Source of the DNA: Pseudorhodoplanes sp.
GTDB lineage: Bacteria > Pseudomonadota > Alphaproteobacteria > Rhizobiales > Xanthobacteraceae
NCBI GenBank assembly: GCA_032027085.1
Contig: JAVSMS010000001.1
Span: 62,001 to 126,000 of the forward strand
DNA length: 64,000 bases
Direction of reading: 5' to 3'
Positions within the stretch are counted from its first letter, which is position 1, and the number at the start of each line of letters is the position of its first letter. Of this stretch, positions 18,303-28,737 are shown in pieces. A model generated the notes under the pieces. The model did no database searches. It was not told the origin of the DNA and saw only the letters and a program-made list of their open reading frames with translations. A program made the position numbers and the translations under genes.

Positions 18303-19439
18303 CTATCGCTGCGCCTTCCCGACCGTGTCCGCCATCGCAGCGCCGCGCCGGCCGAGCGGCTTGTCGCCGCCGACGGTCGAGTCCCGCGCCGTCTGGTGTT
18401 CGATCTCCGAATTCAACTCGGCGCCAAGCAGGATCGAAATCGTCGACAGCCACAGCCACATCATCAAGCCAATGCCGGCGCCGAGCGAGCCATAGGTCGC
18501 GTTGTAGTCGGCGAAGTTCGACAAATACCATGAGAACAGCAGCGAGCCGGTGAGCCACAACAGCGTCGCGAGTACGGCACCGATGCTGAGCCATTGCCAG
18601 CGCGCTTCACGGCGGCTTGGTCCGAAGCGATAGAGAATTGCGAGACCGAACATCACCACAAACAGCAGGGCCGGCCACCGCAGCACCGCGATGGTCCATT
18701 CCACCGCGCCGCCCAGCCCCAACCAGTTGAGCATCAGCGGGAAAACAATGACCGAGCCGATCGCGATCAGCAGAGACGCAAGCGCGCCGAGCGTGAGCGC
18801 CAGCGACATCAGGTTGAGCTTGATGAAGCTGCGCTTCTCCTCTTCGTCGTAGATGACGTTGAGCGCGTCCATGATCGCCTTCATGCCGGCATTGGCGCTC
18901 CAGATCGCCAGCCCCAGTCCGAAGATGAATCCGAGGCTCAAACCGCCCCCGCCTTGCGCGGCGATGCGATTGATCTGTTCCTCCACGATCCCGAACGCGC
19001 CTTCCGGCATCAGCGCCGCCGCGAATGTCAGATGACGGCCGACGGTTGCAGCATCGGCGAACAGACCATAAGACGACACCAGAGCGGTCACCGCCGGAAA
19101 GATCGCGAGCAGGCCGTAGAAGACGACGCCCGCTGCAACTGCAAGCAGCCGGTCATTGCCGAACTCCTCATAGGTGCGCCAGAAGATGTCCTTCCAGCCG
19201 CGCCAGGGAATGGCCCAGGGCGAGCGGGCGAAGCGACCACGTCCCGGCTGGCGCGCCCGCCTTGCCTGCACATGCCGCGGCGCGTCGCGGGACGAAGCCC
19301 CTCCAAACGGGCCTGCGTCGCGCGCCTCCCCCGGACTTCGTCGCGGCTGACGTTCCAGCAAGAGGGCGAGGCCGGTCACGCCGGCCAGCGCCGCGGCCGA
19401 CAGCCAGAGTGGTATTTTTGAGGGCTTCTTTCGGGGCAT
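18303..19439 (-). CDS. YihY/virulence factor BrkB family membrane protein
   Basis: Integral membrane protein, 378 residues from the ATG at 19439. The YihY core begins near residue 85 (WKDIFWRTYEEFGNDRLLAVAAGVVFYGLLAIFPAV) and has six membrane segments, ending with YNATYGSLGAGIGLMMWLWLSTISILLGAELN, the family hallmark. Unusual is an extra N-terminal membrane segment (about 10-28) followed by a basic Arg/Pro/Gly-rich linker. The family's role in envelope biology is unresolved; it was once mis-called RNase BN. Confidence 0.9.
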   Translation of the reverse strand: MPRKKPSKIPLWLSAAALAGVTGLALLLERQPRRSPGEARDAGPFGGASSRDAPRHVQARRARQPGRGRFARSPWAIPWRGWKDIFWRTYEEFGNDRLLAVAAGVVFYGLLAIFPAVTALVSSYGLFADAATVGRHLTFAAALMPEGAFGIVEEQINRIAAQGGGGLSLGFIFGLGLAIWSANAGMKAIMDALNVIYDEEEKRSFIKLNLMSLALTLGALASLLIAIGSVIVFPLMLNWLGLGGAVEWTIAVLRWPALLFVVMFGLAILYRFGPSRREARWQWLSIGAVLATLLWLTGSLLFSWYLSNFADYNATYGSLGAGIGLMMWLWLSTISILLGAELNSEIEHQTARDSTVGGDKPLGRRGAAMADTVGKAQR

Positions 19440-19573
19440 GGAGCGGGTTCGGTCCCGCAACCAACGCATATTCCACGCGAAAGTTGCGAATACCACGGCC
19501 GCTCACCCTTCCCACCCCTCCGATTCTGGTCTAAAGACGCCCCGCGCGGGGAAAACCCGCCGCCGGGGTCCAA

Positions 19574-19601
19574 GGACGCGCGCAACGCGCGCCCTTTTTT
19601 T
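19574..19601 (+). terminator. Rho-independent terminator-like hairpin ahead of carB
   Basis: GG.CGCGCG pairs with CGCGCG.CC around a CAA loop, followed on the + strand by seven T (19595-19601). No rightward gene ends nearby: this is the 374-bp gap between divergent yihY (start 19439) and carB (start 19814). It therefore ends either an unannotated short transcript or a carB leader. Confidence 0.55.
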
Positions 19602-19620
19602 ATGCGCGGTGGTGCTCTGT

Positions 19621-19710
19621 CCCGTCATTCCGGGACGCGAGCGCAGCGCGAACCTGGAATCCAGACGCCAAGTGCGTGCTTGCATCTGGGTTCCGGGGTC
19701 CGGTCCACTC
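19621..19710. repeat. Intergenic repeat-like imperfect palindrome
   Basis: CCTGGAATCCAGACGC and, 20 bp on, GCATCTGGGTTCCGGGG are imperfect inverse copies, preceded by GTCATTCCGGGACGCGAGC. This wording recalls dispersed intergenic palindromes of Bradyrhizobiaceae genomes; copy number cannot be seen here. Along with the hairpin at 19574 it accounts for most of the gap before carB. Confidence 0.5.
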
Positions 19711-19813
19711 AATTCGGCCGCCGCCGACTTGAGCAGTGCGGATTGCCTGATCTCGGGTAAACCGAGCTCGGGTGGACCGTCCCGGAATGATGATCGAGTG
19801 GCAAGCGGAGCCG

Positions 19814-22800
19814 ATGCCTAAACGAACAGACATCAAATCCATCCTGATCATCGGCGCCGGCCCGATTGTCATCGGGCAGGCCTGCGAGTTCGACTATTCC
19901 GGCACCCAGGCCTGCAAGGCGCTGAAGGAAGAAGGCTACCGGATCGTGCTGGTGAATTCGAACCCGGCGACGATCATGACCGACCCCGATCTCGCCGACG
20001 CCACCTATATCGAGCCGATCACGCCGGAGATCGTCGCCAAGATCATCGAAAAGGAACGCCCGGACGCCCTGTTGCCGACCATGGGCGGACAGACCGCGCT
20101 CAACTGCGCGCTGTCGCTCAAGAAGATGGGCGTGCTCGACAAGTTCAACGTGCAGATGATCGGCGCCACCGCGGAAGCCATCGACAAGGCGGAAGACCGC
20201 GAACTGTTCCGCGAGGCAATGGAGAAGATTGGCCTCAACACGCCGCGCTCGCATCATGTGAAGACGCTCGCCGACGCGCTGAAGGCGCTGGAAGACATCG
20301 GTCTGCCGGCGATCATCCGCCCGAGCTTCACGCTCGGCGGCACCGGCGGCGGCATCGCCTATAATCGGCAGGAATTCATCGACATCGTCGAAGGCGGAAT
20401 CGACGCCTCGCCGACCAACGAGGTGCTGATCGAGGAATCGGTGCTCGGTTGGAAGGAATTCGAGATGGAGGTTGTTCGCGACAAGAACGACAACTGCATC
20501 ATCATCTGCTCGATCGAGAATCTCGATCCGATGGGCGTGCATACCGGCGACTCGATCACCATCGCACCGGCCCTGACGCTGACCGACAAGGAATACCAGA
20601 TCATGCGCGACGCCTCGATCGCGGTTTTGCGCGAGATCGGGGTGGAGACCGGCGGCTCGAACGTGCAGTTCGCGGTCAATCCGGAAAACGGTCGGCTGAT
20701 CGTCATCGAGATGAATCCGCGCGTCTCGCGCTCGTCGGCACTGGCCTCGAAAGCGACCGGTTTCCCGATCGCGAAAGTCGCGGCCAAGCTCGCCGTCGGT
20801 TACACGCTGGACGAGATCGCCAACGACATCACCGGCGGCGCGACACCAGCCTCGTTCGAACCAACCATCGATTACATCGTCACCAAGATTCCGCGCTTCG
20901 CCTTCGAGAAATTCCCCGGCGCCGAGCCGCTCTTGACCACCTCAATGAAGTCGGTCGGTGAAGCGATGGCGATCGGCCGCACCTTCCAGGAATCCTTGCA
21001 GAAGGCCTTGCGCTCGATGGAGACCGGCCTCAACGGGCTCGACGAGATCGCCATTGAAGGCCTCGGCCAGGGCGACGACAAGAATGCGATCCGTGCCGCG
21101 CTCGGCACGCCGATGCCTGACCGCCTGCTGAAGGTCGCGCAGGCGATGCGGCTGGGGATTGATGATGAGCAGATCCATGCGAGCTGCAAGATCGATCCCT
21201 GGTTCCTGGCGCAGATCCGCGGCATCGTGGAGATGGAAGCGCAGATCAAGGCGAAAGGCCTGCCGGCGACGCCCGGCGCGCTGCGGCGCCTGAAGGCCAT
21301 GGGGTTTTCGGATGCGCGGCTCGGCAAGCTCACCGGCCTTTCCGCCGACGATGTCAGCAAGAAGCGCCGCGCGCTCGATGTGCGGCCGGTCTACAAGCGC
21401 ATCGACACCTGCGCGGCCGAGTTCGCTTCGCCCACCGCCTATATGTATTCGACCTATGAAGCGCCCTTTGCCGGCAAGCCGGTGAGCGAAGCCGCGCCCT
21501 CCGATCGCAAGAAAGTTGTCATCCTCGGCGGCGGCCCGAACCGCATCGGACAGGGCATCGAATTCGACTATTGCTGCTGTCACGCCTGCTTCGCACTCGA
21601 CGAAGCCGGCTATGAGACCATCATGATCAACTGCAATCCGGAAACGGTGTCGACCGACTACGACACCTCGGATCGCCTGTATTTCGAACCGCTGACCGCG
21701 GAAGACGTGATCGAGATTATCGATGTCGAGCGCTCAAAAGGCACGCTTCACGGCGTGATCGTGCAGTTCGGCGGGCAGACGCCATTGAAACTCGCCGAAG
21801 CGCTTGAGAAGGCGCATGTGCCCATCCTCGGCACCTCGCCCGACGCCATCGATCTGGCGGAAGACCGCGACCGCTTCAAGACCCTGCTCGACAAGCTCGG
21901 GCTGAAGCAGCCGCAGAACGCCATCGCAACCTCGCCGAAGGAAGCGCGCACCATCGCCGAGCAGATGGGCTTTCCGATCGTGATCCGTCCGTCTTACGTG
22001 CTGGGCGGACGCGCGATGGAGATCGTGCACGACACCCATCAGCTCGACCGCTATCTGGCGCGGCTGGCGGGCGATCTCGACCGGCCCTCCGAACTCGTGG
22101 TGTCGAAGAAGCGCCCGCTCCTGCTCGACCGCTATCTCTCGGATGCGATCGAAGTCGACGTCGATTGTCTCGCCGATGGCAAGGACGCCTTCATCGCCGG
22201 CATCATGGAGCATATCGAGGAGGCCGGCATCCATTCCGGCGACTCCGCCTGCGCACTGCCGCCGCATTCACTCGATCAGAAGACGATCGCCGAACTGGAG
22301 CGCCAGACCAGGGCGCTGGCGCTGGCGCTGAATGTCGGCGGGCTGATGAACGTGCAATACGCGATCAAGAATTCCGACGTGTACGTGCTGGAGGTCAATC
22401 CGCGCGCCTCGCGCACCGTGCCCTTTGTCGCCAAGGTCGTGGGCTGGCCAGTCGCCAAGGTCGCGTCCCGTATCATGGCGGGTGAGACGCTGAAGGATTT
22501 CAACCTTAAGCCGGCAAAAATTGACCATGTCGGGGTGAAAGAAGCCGTTTTTCCCTTCGCCCGCTTCCCCGGCGTCGACACCGTGCTGGGGCCGGAAATG
22601 AAATCGACCGGTGAAGTGATGGGATTGGACAGGTCTTTTGCCATCGCCTTCGCCAAGAGCCAGCTCGGCGCCGGTTCCCGGGTCCCGCGATCCGGGACGG
22701 TTTTCGTGTCGGTGCGGGATGCCGACAAGCCTCGGATCCTTGATTCGCTGCGGCTTCTGATCGATTTGGGCTTCAAGGTGATCGCAACGTCCGGCACCCT

Positions 22801-23095
22801 GCGCTACCTGACCGAAAAGGGGCTTCCGGCCACCAAGATCAATAAAGTGCTGGAAGGACGCCCACATATCGTGGACGCCATCAAAAACGGCGAGGTTCAG
22901 CTCGTTTTCAACACCACCGAGGGGGCGGAGGCCTTGAAGGATTCCAAGTCCCTCCGAGCCGCTGCCCTCTTGCATAAAGTGCCTTACTACACCACTCTTT
23001 CCGGAGCCGTCGCCGCGGCGCAAGGAATTAAAGCCTTCCTCGGGGGCGACCTCGAGGTGAGAGCGCTGCAGAGCTATTTCGGCGGCCGGAACTGA
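19814..23095 (+). CDS. carB: Carbamoyl-phosphate synthase large subunit
   Basis: Uses two ATP, bicarbonate and CarA-derived ammonia to form carbamoyl phosphate. 1093 residues, full length, with two homologous ATP-grasp halves. The first begins [23 protein letters not shown] and has [18 protein letters not shown]. The second begins [21 protein letters not shown] and has [18 protein letters not shown] helical oligomerisation region lies between them, and a C-terminal MGS-like allosteric domain follows ([21 protein letters not shown]). ATG 19814 is chosen because GCGGAG precedes it and the start matches the family. Confidence 0.98.
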   Translation: MPKRTDIKSILIIGAGPIVIGQACEFDYSGTQACKALKEEGYRIVLVNSNPATIMTDPDLADATYIEPITPEIVAKIIEKERPDALLPTMGGQTALNCALSLKKMGVLDKFNVQMIGATAEAIDKAEDRELFREAMEKIGLNTPRSHHVKTLADALKALEDIGLPAIIRPSFTLGGTGGGIAYNRQEFIDIVEGGIDASPTNEVLIEESVLGWKEFEMEVVRDKNDNCIIICSIENLDPMGVHTGDSITIAPALTLTDKEYQIMRDASIAVLREIGVETGGSNVQFAVNPENGRLIVIEMNPRVSRSSALASKATGFPIAKVAAKLAVGYTLDEIANDITGGATPASFEPTIDYIVTKIPRFAFEKFPGAEPLLTTSMKSVGEAMAIGRTFQESLQKALRSMETGLNGLDEIAIEGLGQGDDKNAIRAALGTPMPDRLLKVAQAMRLGIDDEQIHASCKIDPWFLAQIRGIVEMEAQIKAKGLPATPGALRRLKAMGFSDARLGKLTGLSADDVSKKRRALDVRPVYKRIDTCAAEFASPTAYMYSTYEAPFAGKPVSEAAPSDRKKVVILGGGPNRIGQGIEFDYCCCHACFALDEAGYETIMINCNPETVSTDYDTSDRLYFEPLTAEDVIEIIDVERSKGTLHGVIVQFGGQTPLKLAEALEKAHVPILGTSPDAIDLAEDRDRFKTLLDKLGLKQPQNAIATSPKEARTIAEQMGFPIVIRPSYVLGGRAMEIVHDTHQLDRYLARLAGDLDRPSELVVSKKRPLLLDRYLSDAIEVDVDCLADGKDAFIAGIMEHIEEAGIHSGDSACALPPHSLDQKTIAELERQTRALALALNVGGLMNVQYAIKNSDVYVLEVNPRASRTVPFVAKVVGWPVAKVASRIMAGETLKDFNLKPAKIDHVGVKEAVFPFARFPGVDTVLGPEMKSTGEVMGLDRSFAIAFAKSQLGAGSRVPRSGTVFVSVRDADKPRILDSLRLLIDLGFKVIATSGTLRYLTEKGLPATKINKVLEGRPHIVDAIKNGEVQLVFNTTEGAEALKDSKSLRAAALLHKVPYYTTLSGAVAAAQGIKAFLGGDLEVRALQSYFGGRN

Positions 23096-23246
23096 AACTT
23101 CACGACGTTCCGGCAGTTGGTGACGGTTGTTTTTGGACAAGGGTTTTGGTCGCGTGCCGTCGTAATCCGCCGGCCTGCGATCAGACCCTTTGTCTCTTTC
23201 TCCCGGCGTCACTGTTCCGGCGCGCCGGGCTGGAGGTTGAAAGACG

Positions 23247-23720
23247 ATGGAAAAGATTCCGATGACCGCGGCGGGTTATACCGCGCTCGAAAAAGAATTG
23301 AAGCACTGCCAGCAGGTGGAGCGTCCTCGCATCATCCAGCAGATCACCGAGGCGCGCACGCACGGGGATCTCTCGGAGAATGCCGAGTATCACGCCGCCA
23401 AGGAGCAGCAATCGCTGAATGAAGGCCGCATCGCCGAACTTGAGGACAAGCTCGCGCGCGCCGAAGTGATCGACGTCTCCAAGCTGTCGGGCGACACCGT
23501 CAAGTTCGGCGCCACCGTGACGCTGATCGACGAAGACACCGAGGAGAAAAGGGTGTGGCAGATCGTCGGCGAACCGGAAGCAGACGCCAAGTCGGGCCGC
23601 ATCTCCATCGCCTCGCCACTGGCGCGCGCCCTGATCGGCAAGGCCAAAGGCGCGAGCGTGGAAGTGGTCACGCCCGGCGGAGCCAAGGCCTATGAAGTAA
23701 AGAAGGTAGAGTGGCGCTGA
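23247..23720 (+). CDS. greA: Transcription elongation factor GreA
   Basis: Rescues backtracked RNA polymerase by stimulating transcript cleavage. 157 residues: an N-terminal coiled coil with the catalytic acidic tip ([15 protein letters not shown]), then an FKBP-like C-terminal domain ([29 protein letters not shown]). It follows carB by 151 bp and is closed by a strong terminator. Confidence 0.98.
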   Translation: MEKIPMTAAGYTALEKELKHCQQVERPRIIQQITEARTHGDLSENAEYHAAKEQQSLNEGRIAELEDKLARAEVIDVSKLSGDTVKFGATVTLIDEDTEEKRVWQIVGEPEADAKSGRISIASPLARALIGKAKGASVEVVTPGGAKAYEVKKVEWR

Positions 23721-23741
23721 CAACTACTCTCTTGGTTGAAG

Positions 23742-23775
23742 AAAAATCGCCGGGCCTTCGCCCGGCGATTTTTTT
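23742..23775. terminator. Rho-independent terminator of greA
   Basis: A-tract, stem ATCGCCGGGC / GCCCGGCGAT with loop CTTC, then seven T (23769-23775). The A/T tracts extend the stem and could act on both strands. Confidence 0.92.
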
Positions 23776-23900
23776 GTGCATTGGCTTTCACCACACGCAG
23801 TTGTGATCCGAGAGCGTTGTCACATAGGTGACCGAACTGCCGTTGCATGAAATGCGTGCCGGTCAACAATCAGGGACTCAAAGAGCGATGATTTCACGGG

Positions 23901-24301
23901 ATGGCAATAAACGACATTTGCGCGGTATGGGTACCGCGCCTGTTGAGCGTTCTTCGGATCATGTCCGGGCTGCTGTTCCTGCAGCACGGGACGGCAAAGT
24001 TCCTTGGCATTCCGTACATCCAGCAGATGGCGAACTTCCGGCCTTCAGTCTGAGCTGGATTGCAGGGATTATCGAACTTATCGGCGGGGTGCTGCTGGTC
24101 ATCGGCCTGTTCACCCGGCCGGTTGCGTTCCTCGCATCCGGCATGACGGCCTTTGCCTATTTCATCGCGCATGCGCCGCGCGGATTTTACCCGATCGCCA
24201 ATGCCGGCGAACTCGCGGTCCTCTACTGCTTCGTGTTCCTTTACATCGCCGCCGCAGGCGCCGGACCCTGGAGTTTCGACGCCATCTTGAAACGGAAGTA
24301 A
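23901..24301 (+). pseudogene. DoxX-family membrane protein with a frameshift
   Basis: DoxX-family four-helix membrane protein split between two reading frames. The first half starts at ATG 23901 and reads VPRLLSVLRIMSGLLFLQHG, TAKFLGIP and so on until a TGA at 24051. The second half, in another frame, gives FSLSWIAGIIELIGGVLLVIG and continues through FTRPVAFLASGMTAF to ILKRK at 24301. Family alignment in mind, one C is missing near 24036-24041 (AACTTCCGG where AACTTCCCGG would restore the frame). It may be a recent inactivating deletion or a sequence error. Both halves are otherwise intact. Confidence 0.8.
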
Positions 24302-24323
24302 GGGCAACAGACATCGCACGCTG

Positions 24324-24350
24324 ATCGCCGGGCCAACGCCCGGCGATTTT
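24324..24350. terminator. Hairpin after the doxX-like gene
   Basis: Stem ATCGCCGGGC / GCCCGGCGAT (24324-24333 with 24338-24347), loop CAAC, then four T. The stem is identical to that of the greA terminator 580 bp upstream; only the loop differs. Confidence 0.8.
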
Positions 24351-24530
24351 CGCTCGGGCGCTCAGTGCGCATTTTGGTAATCCACGGAAAATGGTAACTC
24401 GCTGAACTTCAATTGATTGTGTTCGAATCGCTAAACCAAAGGCATCGTCCAAACTCTTGATCGCGTCATAACGCGCCCACACATGGCTAGCCTGTGAGCG
24501 CCGCATCTCGATCGATCAGGAGCGTAAAAA

Positions 24531-24776
24531 ATGACAGGAAGATTGACTCTCGCTTCCGCTTTTGTCGTTTTGATCCTTGCTGGCACGTCGGGCGCGCAAA
24601 CACGAACCGTTGGCGACTACAGTGCGCAAGCATACACGGCACGCGCACAGGCAGTTATTATACGAAGCCCGCAAACGTCGCGTCCGAGTATGAAAACGCG
24701 CAGCTCGACGCGGCCCGTCTACATCCCGCGTCAGGCGGATATTTATCAGGGCTATCCCCAAGTCAACATTCAGTGA
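24531..24776 (+). CDS. Small secreted protein, unknown
   Basis: 81 residues. Clear signal peptide (MTGRLTLASAFVVLILAGTSGAQ, cleavage near residue 22), then a short, polar, Arg/Ser/Tyr-rich mature part ending IYQGYPQVNIQ. AGGAG lies 8 nt before the ATG. No family recognised. It stands alone after a 229-bp gap. Confidence 0.6.
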   Translation: MTGRLTLASAFVVLILAGTSGAQTRTVGDYSAQAYTARAQAVIIRSPQTSRPSMKTRSSTRPVYIPRQADIYQGYPQVNIQ

Positions 24777-24821
24777 CAGACTTTCGGGGTCGAAAGCAGC
24801 GCCAAAGATCGGCTGTTATCG

Positions 24822-25580
24822 TCAACCGCGCAAAAAGAAGATAACCGACAGGGCGACACCGACCAGCACCACCACGATGCGCACCCAGATGTCCGGCACC
24901 TTGCGCGCCACCACGATTCCAAAATAACCGCCGAAAATCGCGCCGGCGATGGTCACCAGCGCCTGCGGCCAATGCACCAGGCCGCCCCAGACGAACAGGA
25001 TCACCGCCACCGCCTGCGCCAGCATGCAGATGATGTTCTTGGTGGCATTGGCGCGATGGAAATCGCCGTCCTGGATCACGGCGAGCGTGGCCAGGACCAT
25101 GATCCCCTGACCGGCGCCAAAGAAGCCGCCATAGATCGCGACAAGTCCCATCAACAAATAGGCGATTGCGCGGGCGTAACGCGCACCCGTCTGCGTGAAG
25201 CGCGCGGTGAATGTCTTGATCCTGCCGCTGAATGCGAAGGTCAGGGTGGCAAAGGCAAGCAGCCACGGCACCGTCGGACGAAAGCCCTCGTCGCCAATTC
25301 CGATCAGCAGCAACGCGCCGGCCACCCCGCCGGCAATGCCGATCAGCGCGAAGGGAATGACTTCGCGGAGCCGCTCACGTGTCTCTTTCCAGTAGGCCGC
25401 CGCGGTCGCAAAGCTTCCCGGAACAAAGCCCACCGCCGTGGTCGCATTGGCGTCCAGTGTCGACATGCCGAAAGCGACCATCAGTGGAAATGAAAAGAAC
25501 GTGCCGCCACCGGCCACTGCGTTCGCCACGCCGCCGGCAAAACCCGCCAAGGCGAGCAGAACGATTTCCAGAATTGTCAT
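24822..25580 (-). CDS. TauE/SafE family sulfite/organosulfonate exporter-like permease
   Basis: Membrane protein of 252 residues with about eight membrane segments; the family is linked to export of sulfite or related anions, substrate here unknown. Typical motifs: GFAGGVANAVAGGGTFFSFPLM near the start, TTAVGFVPGSFATAAAYW, and in the second half LVAIYGGFFGAGQGIMVLA and ATKNIICMLAQAVAVILFV. The ATG at 25580 is chosen for the family start; upstream in-frame codons add an atypical extension. Divergent neighbours; not in an operon. Confidence 0.88.
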   Translation of the reverse strand: MTILEIVLLALAGFAGGVANAVAGGGTFFSFPLMVAFGMSTLDANATTAVGFVPGSFATAAAYWKETRERLREVIPFALIGIAGGVAGALLLIGIGDEGFRPTVPWLLAFATLTFAFSGRIKTFTARFTQTGARYARAIAYLLMGLVAIYGGFFGAGQGIMVLATLAVIQDGDFHRANATKNIICMLAQAVAVILFVWGGLVHWPQALVTIAGAIFGGYFGIVVARKVPDIWVRIVVVLVGVALSVIFFLRG

Positions 25581-25690
25581 GAGTCCCCGCCTCAACGGCG
25601 TCATAGGCACGATCGGCAGGGCCAGCGCAAGCCGGCGCACCACATTGCCGACATGCATCCGAGGCGGGAGCGGTGAAGGGGCTTATGGAA

Positions 25691-26179
25691 TCAGGATGCG
25701 CTGCGTCCGGCCTGCGCCTGCATCGGCACCATTGCCTCGTCCTTCGCGTTACGCAACGTCAGCGACGTCTTCACATTGCGAACATGTGGCGCAGCGGTCA
25801 GGTCATTCACCAGCGCCTGAAACGTTTTCAGATCGGGCGCCACGCATTTCAGAATGAAGTCGATTTCACCCGACAGCATCCAGCATTCACGCACCAGCGG
25901 CTGTTCGCGCACAAAGGCTTCGAAGGCATTGAGATCCGCATCAGCTTGGCTCGACAGATGCACCATGGCGAAGGCGACGACTTCGTAGCCGAGGCGCTTC
26001 TCGTCCAGCAGGGCTCGGTAGCCGCGGATATAGCCTGCCTCCTCCAAGGCGCGCACCCGCCGCAGGCATGGCGGCGCGGAAATGCCGACCCGGCGGGATA
26101 GTTCCACATTGGTCATGCGGCCGTCCGCCTGCAGTTCCGTGAGAATTTTCAGGTCAATAGCATCCAGGCGGGCCAGCAT
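25691..26179 (-). CDS. Lrp/AsnC family transcriptional regulator
   Basis: 162 residues: N-terminal winged HTH (DAIDLKILTELQADGRMTNVELSRRVGISAPPCLRRVRALEEAGYI) and C-terminal RAM/AsnC ligand-binding domain. The ATG at 26179 has GAGGTGG upstream; the open frame extends far beyond but without homology. It is divergent from trxB across 238 bp, an arrangement familiar from Bradyrhizobium-type genomes, so it may regulate itself or trxB. Effector unknown. Confidence 0.92.
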   Translation of the reverse strand: MLARLDAIDLKILTELQADGRMTNVELSRRVGISAPPCLRRVRALEEAGYIRGYRALLDEKRLGYEVVAFAMVHLSSQADADLNAFEAFVREQPLVRECWMLSGEIDFILKCVAPDLKTFQALVNDLTAAPHVRNVKTSLTLRNAKDEAMVPMQAQAGRSAS

Positions 26180-26372
26180 GCGGCCACCTCGCGTGTCGTT
26201 GGAAAGGCTCGACCATACCCTGAAAGGGTGGCCGCACGAAAGATTATTGCGCGCCTCCCCGGAGTCCGGCGGAATTATGGAGTGAACAGCGCCGGACGGA
26301 GGGGTTGCATTACTTGCATAGCTCCGGCAGATGCCTAAATTCAAAGCCGCACGACGTCCCCCAAGGCCATAA

Positions 26373-27383
<1,011 letters not shown>

Positions 27384-27421
27384 GCGACGCTGCGATGCAG
27401 ATGCACCGGATCGGGTCCACA

Positions 27422-28315
27422 ATGGACTGGGACAAGCTGAAGGTCTTCCACGCAGCCGCGGAAGCCGGCAGCTTCACGCATGCCGGCGAACAGCTGGGGC
27501 TGTCACAATCGGCGGTGTCCCGGCAAGTCAGCGCACTTGAACAGGCGCTGTCAGTGTCGCTCTTTCATCGCCATGCGCGCGGGTTGATCCTGACCGAACA
27601 GGGGGAACTACTCTACCGCACCGCGCATGATGTGTTCATGAAGCTGGAAGCCGCACGCGCGAAGCTGACCGACAGCCGTGAACGCCCGAACGGCGACCTG
27701 AAAGTGACGACCACGATCGGCCTGGGCACGCATTGGCTGACGCCAAAACTCGGCGAGTTCATCGACCTCTATCCGGATATCCGGATCTCGCTGATCACCA
27801 CCGATGAAGAACTCGACCTCGCCATGCGCGAGGCCGATGTGGCAATCCGGCTGCGCCAGCCGACGCAGCCGGACCTGATCCAGCGCAAATTGTTTTCCGT
27901 GCATTTCCATGCCTATGCATCGCCGGAATATCTCAAGCGCTTCGGCACGCCGCGCGAAGTCGCCGATCTCGATCACCACCGCATCCTTCAACTCGGCGGC
28001 AGCAACATTCCCACCTTCCTACAGAATCGGAACTGGCTGCTGGAAGTGGGCCGCAATGGCAAAGGCGCGCGCGCGCCGTTGCTGGTCCTCAACAATATTC
28101 TCGGCCTCCTGCGCGCATGTCAGCGCGGACTCGGCGTTGCGCTGCTACCGGACTACCTTGTTGAAGAAGAACAGGGCCTCGTGCAATTGCTCGCGCAAAA
28201 CGATCCGATCGCGCTGGATGCCTATTTCGTGTATCCGGAAGAGTTGAAATCTGTCGCGCGCGTGCAGGTTTTCAGAGATTTTCTTGTCTCGAAAGCGCAA
28301 CGCTGGAATTTCTAA
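27422..28315 (+). CDS. LysR family transcriptional regulator
   Basis: 297 residues. N-terminal HTH: MDWDKLKVFHAAAEAGSFTHAGEQLG... with SQSAVSRQVSALEQ as recognition helix region, then a type-2 periplasmic-binding-like effector domain (GLGTHWLTPKLGEFIDLYPDIRI; READVAIRLRQPTQPDLIQ). An upstream ATG at 27395 is possible, but the family usually starts at MDWDKL. It is probably transcribed with trxB. Target genes unknown. Confidence 0.93.
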   Translation: MDWDKLKVFHAAAEAGSFTHAGEQLGLSQSAVSRQVSALEQALSVSLFHRHARGLILTEQGELLYRTAHDVFMKLEAARAKLTDSRERPNGDLKVTTTIGLGTHWLTPKLGEFIDLYPDIRISLITTDEELDLAMREADVAIRLRQPTQPDLIQRKLFSVHFHAYASPEYLKRFGTPREVADLDHHRILQLGGSNIPTFLQNRNWLLEVGRNGKGARAPLLVLNNILGLLRACQRGLGVALLPDYLVEEEQGLVQLLAQNDPIALDAYFVYPEELKSVARVQVFRDFLVSKAQRWNF

Positions 28316-28535
28316 TTCGTTTCATTGTGCATCGATGGCGATGCGCAAGACTTGCGACGGCCGCATGGCTGACATTCATCTACCCGCGTTGCGTGTGACG
28401 GTTGAACACCGCATAGTTTGTGACGGCACTGGTTGTGAGCGGTCTTCGAATCCTCCCAGATCGCGGTCTTCTCGCAGTCAGTGGTTCCCCTCTGGAAGGT
28501 GACAGCCGGCCTCCCGCGCCGGCGAATACTGCAAC

Positions 28536-28564
28536 GCCGGGCCGCCCCCACGGCCCGGCATTTT
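28536..28564 (+). terminator. Terminator-like hairpin
   Basis: Perfect 9-bp stem GCCGGGCCG / CGGCCCGGC around CCCCCA, then ATTTTC. Ends either the lysR transcript or a small RNA. Confidence 0.75.
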
Positions 28565-28570
28565 CTTGCC

Positions 28571-28636
28571 TGCATTCACGGTTTCTTGCTGCATTCACGT
28601 TGCGTGTGAATTGCTCAGACATGTTGTGTGAATTGC
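28571..28636. promoter_or_regulatory. Cluster of four related half-sites upstream of the DUF421 pair
   Basis: TGCATTCACG occurs at 28571-28580 and 28590-28599 (19-bp phase). GTGTGAATTGC occurs at 28604-28614 and 28626-28636 (22-bp phase). The second kind is close to the reverse complement of the first, so the block reads as two direct and two inverted copies of GTGAAT(T)GC. It lies 100-170 bp before the gene at 28738. Confidence 0.5.
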
Positions 28637-28737
28637 CAAGACGACCATAGCCATCGGCAATGATCGGTATCGTGGAACCGCGCCGCGTAACCGCACATTT
28701 CCACATGTTAGCCGTGTTTTTCCGGCACGCTGCAAAA

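Larger units (their letters stand above)
28316..28737 (+). other. 422-bp gap after lysR: hairpins and repeats, possible small RNA
   Basis: No convincing protein frame. It holds a hairpin GCCGGC...GCCGGC near 28505-28522, a strong terminator at 28536-28564, and a cluster of short repeats at 28571-28636. The terminator is over 220 bp from the lysR stop, so a separate short transcript of about 100-240 nt is possible. No tRNA or known RNA recognised. Confidence 0.4.

Noticed and set aside
22268-23212. 314-codon leftward frame opposite the carB end
   Set aside because: carB coding is certain here; composition is that of an antisense shadow.
28400-28480. Possible tRNA TPsiC-like sequence TTCGAATCC near 28445
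   Set aside because: No acceptor stem, D arm or anticodon arm can be folded around it on either strand.
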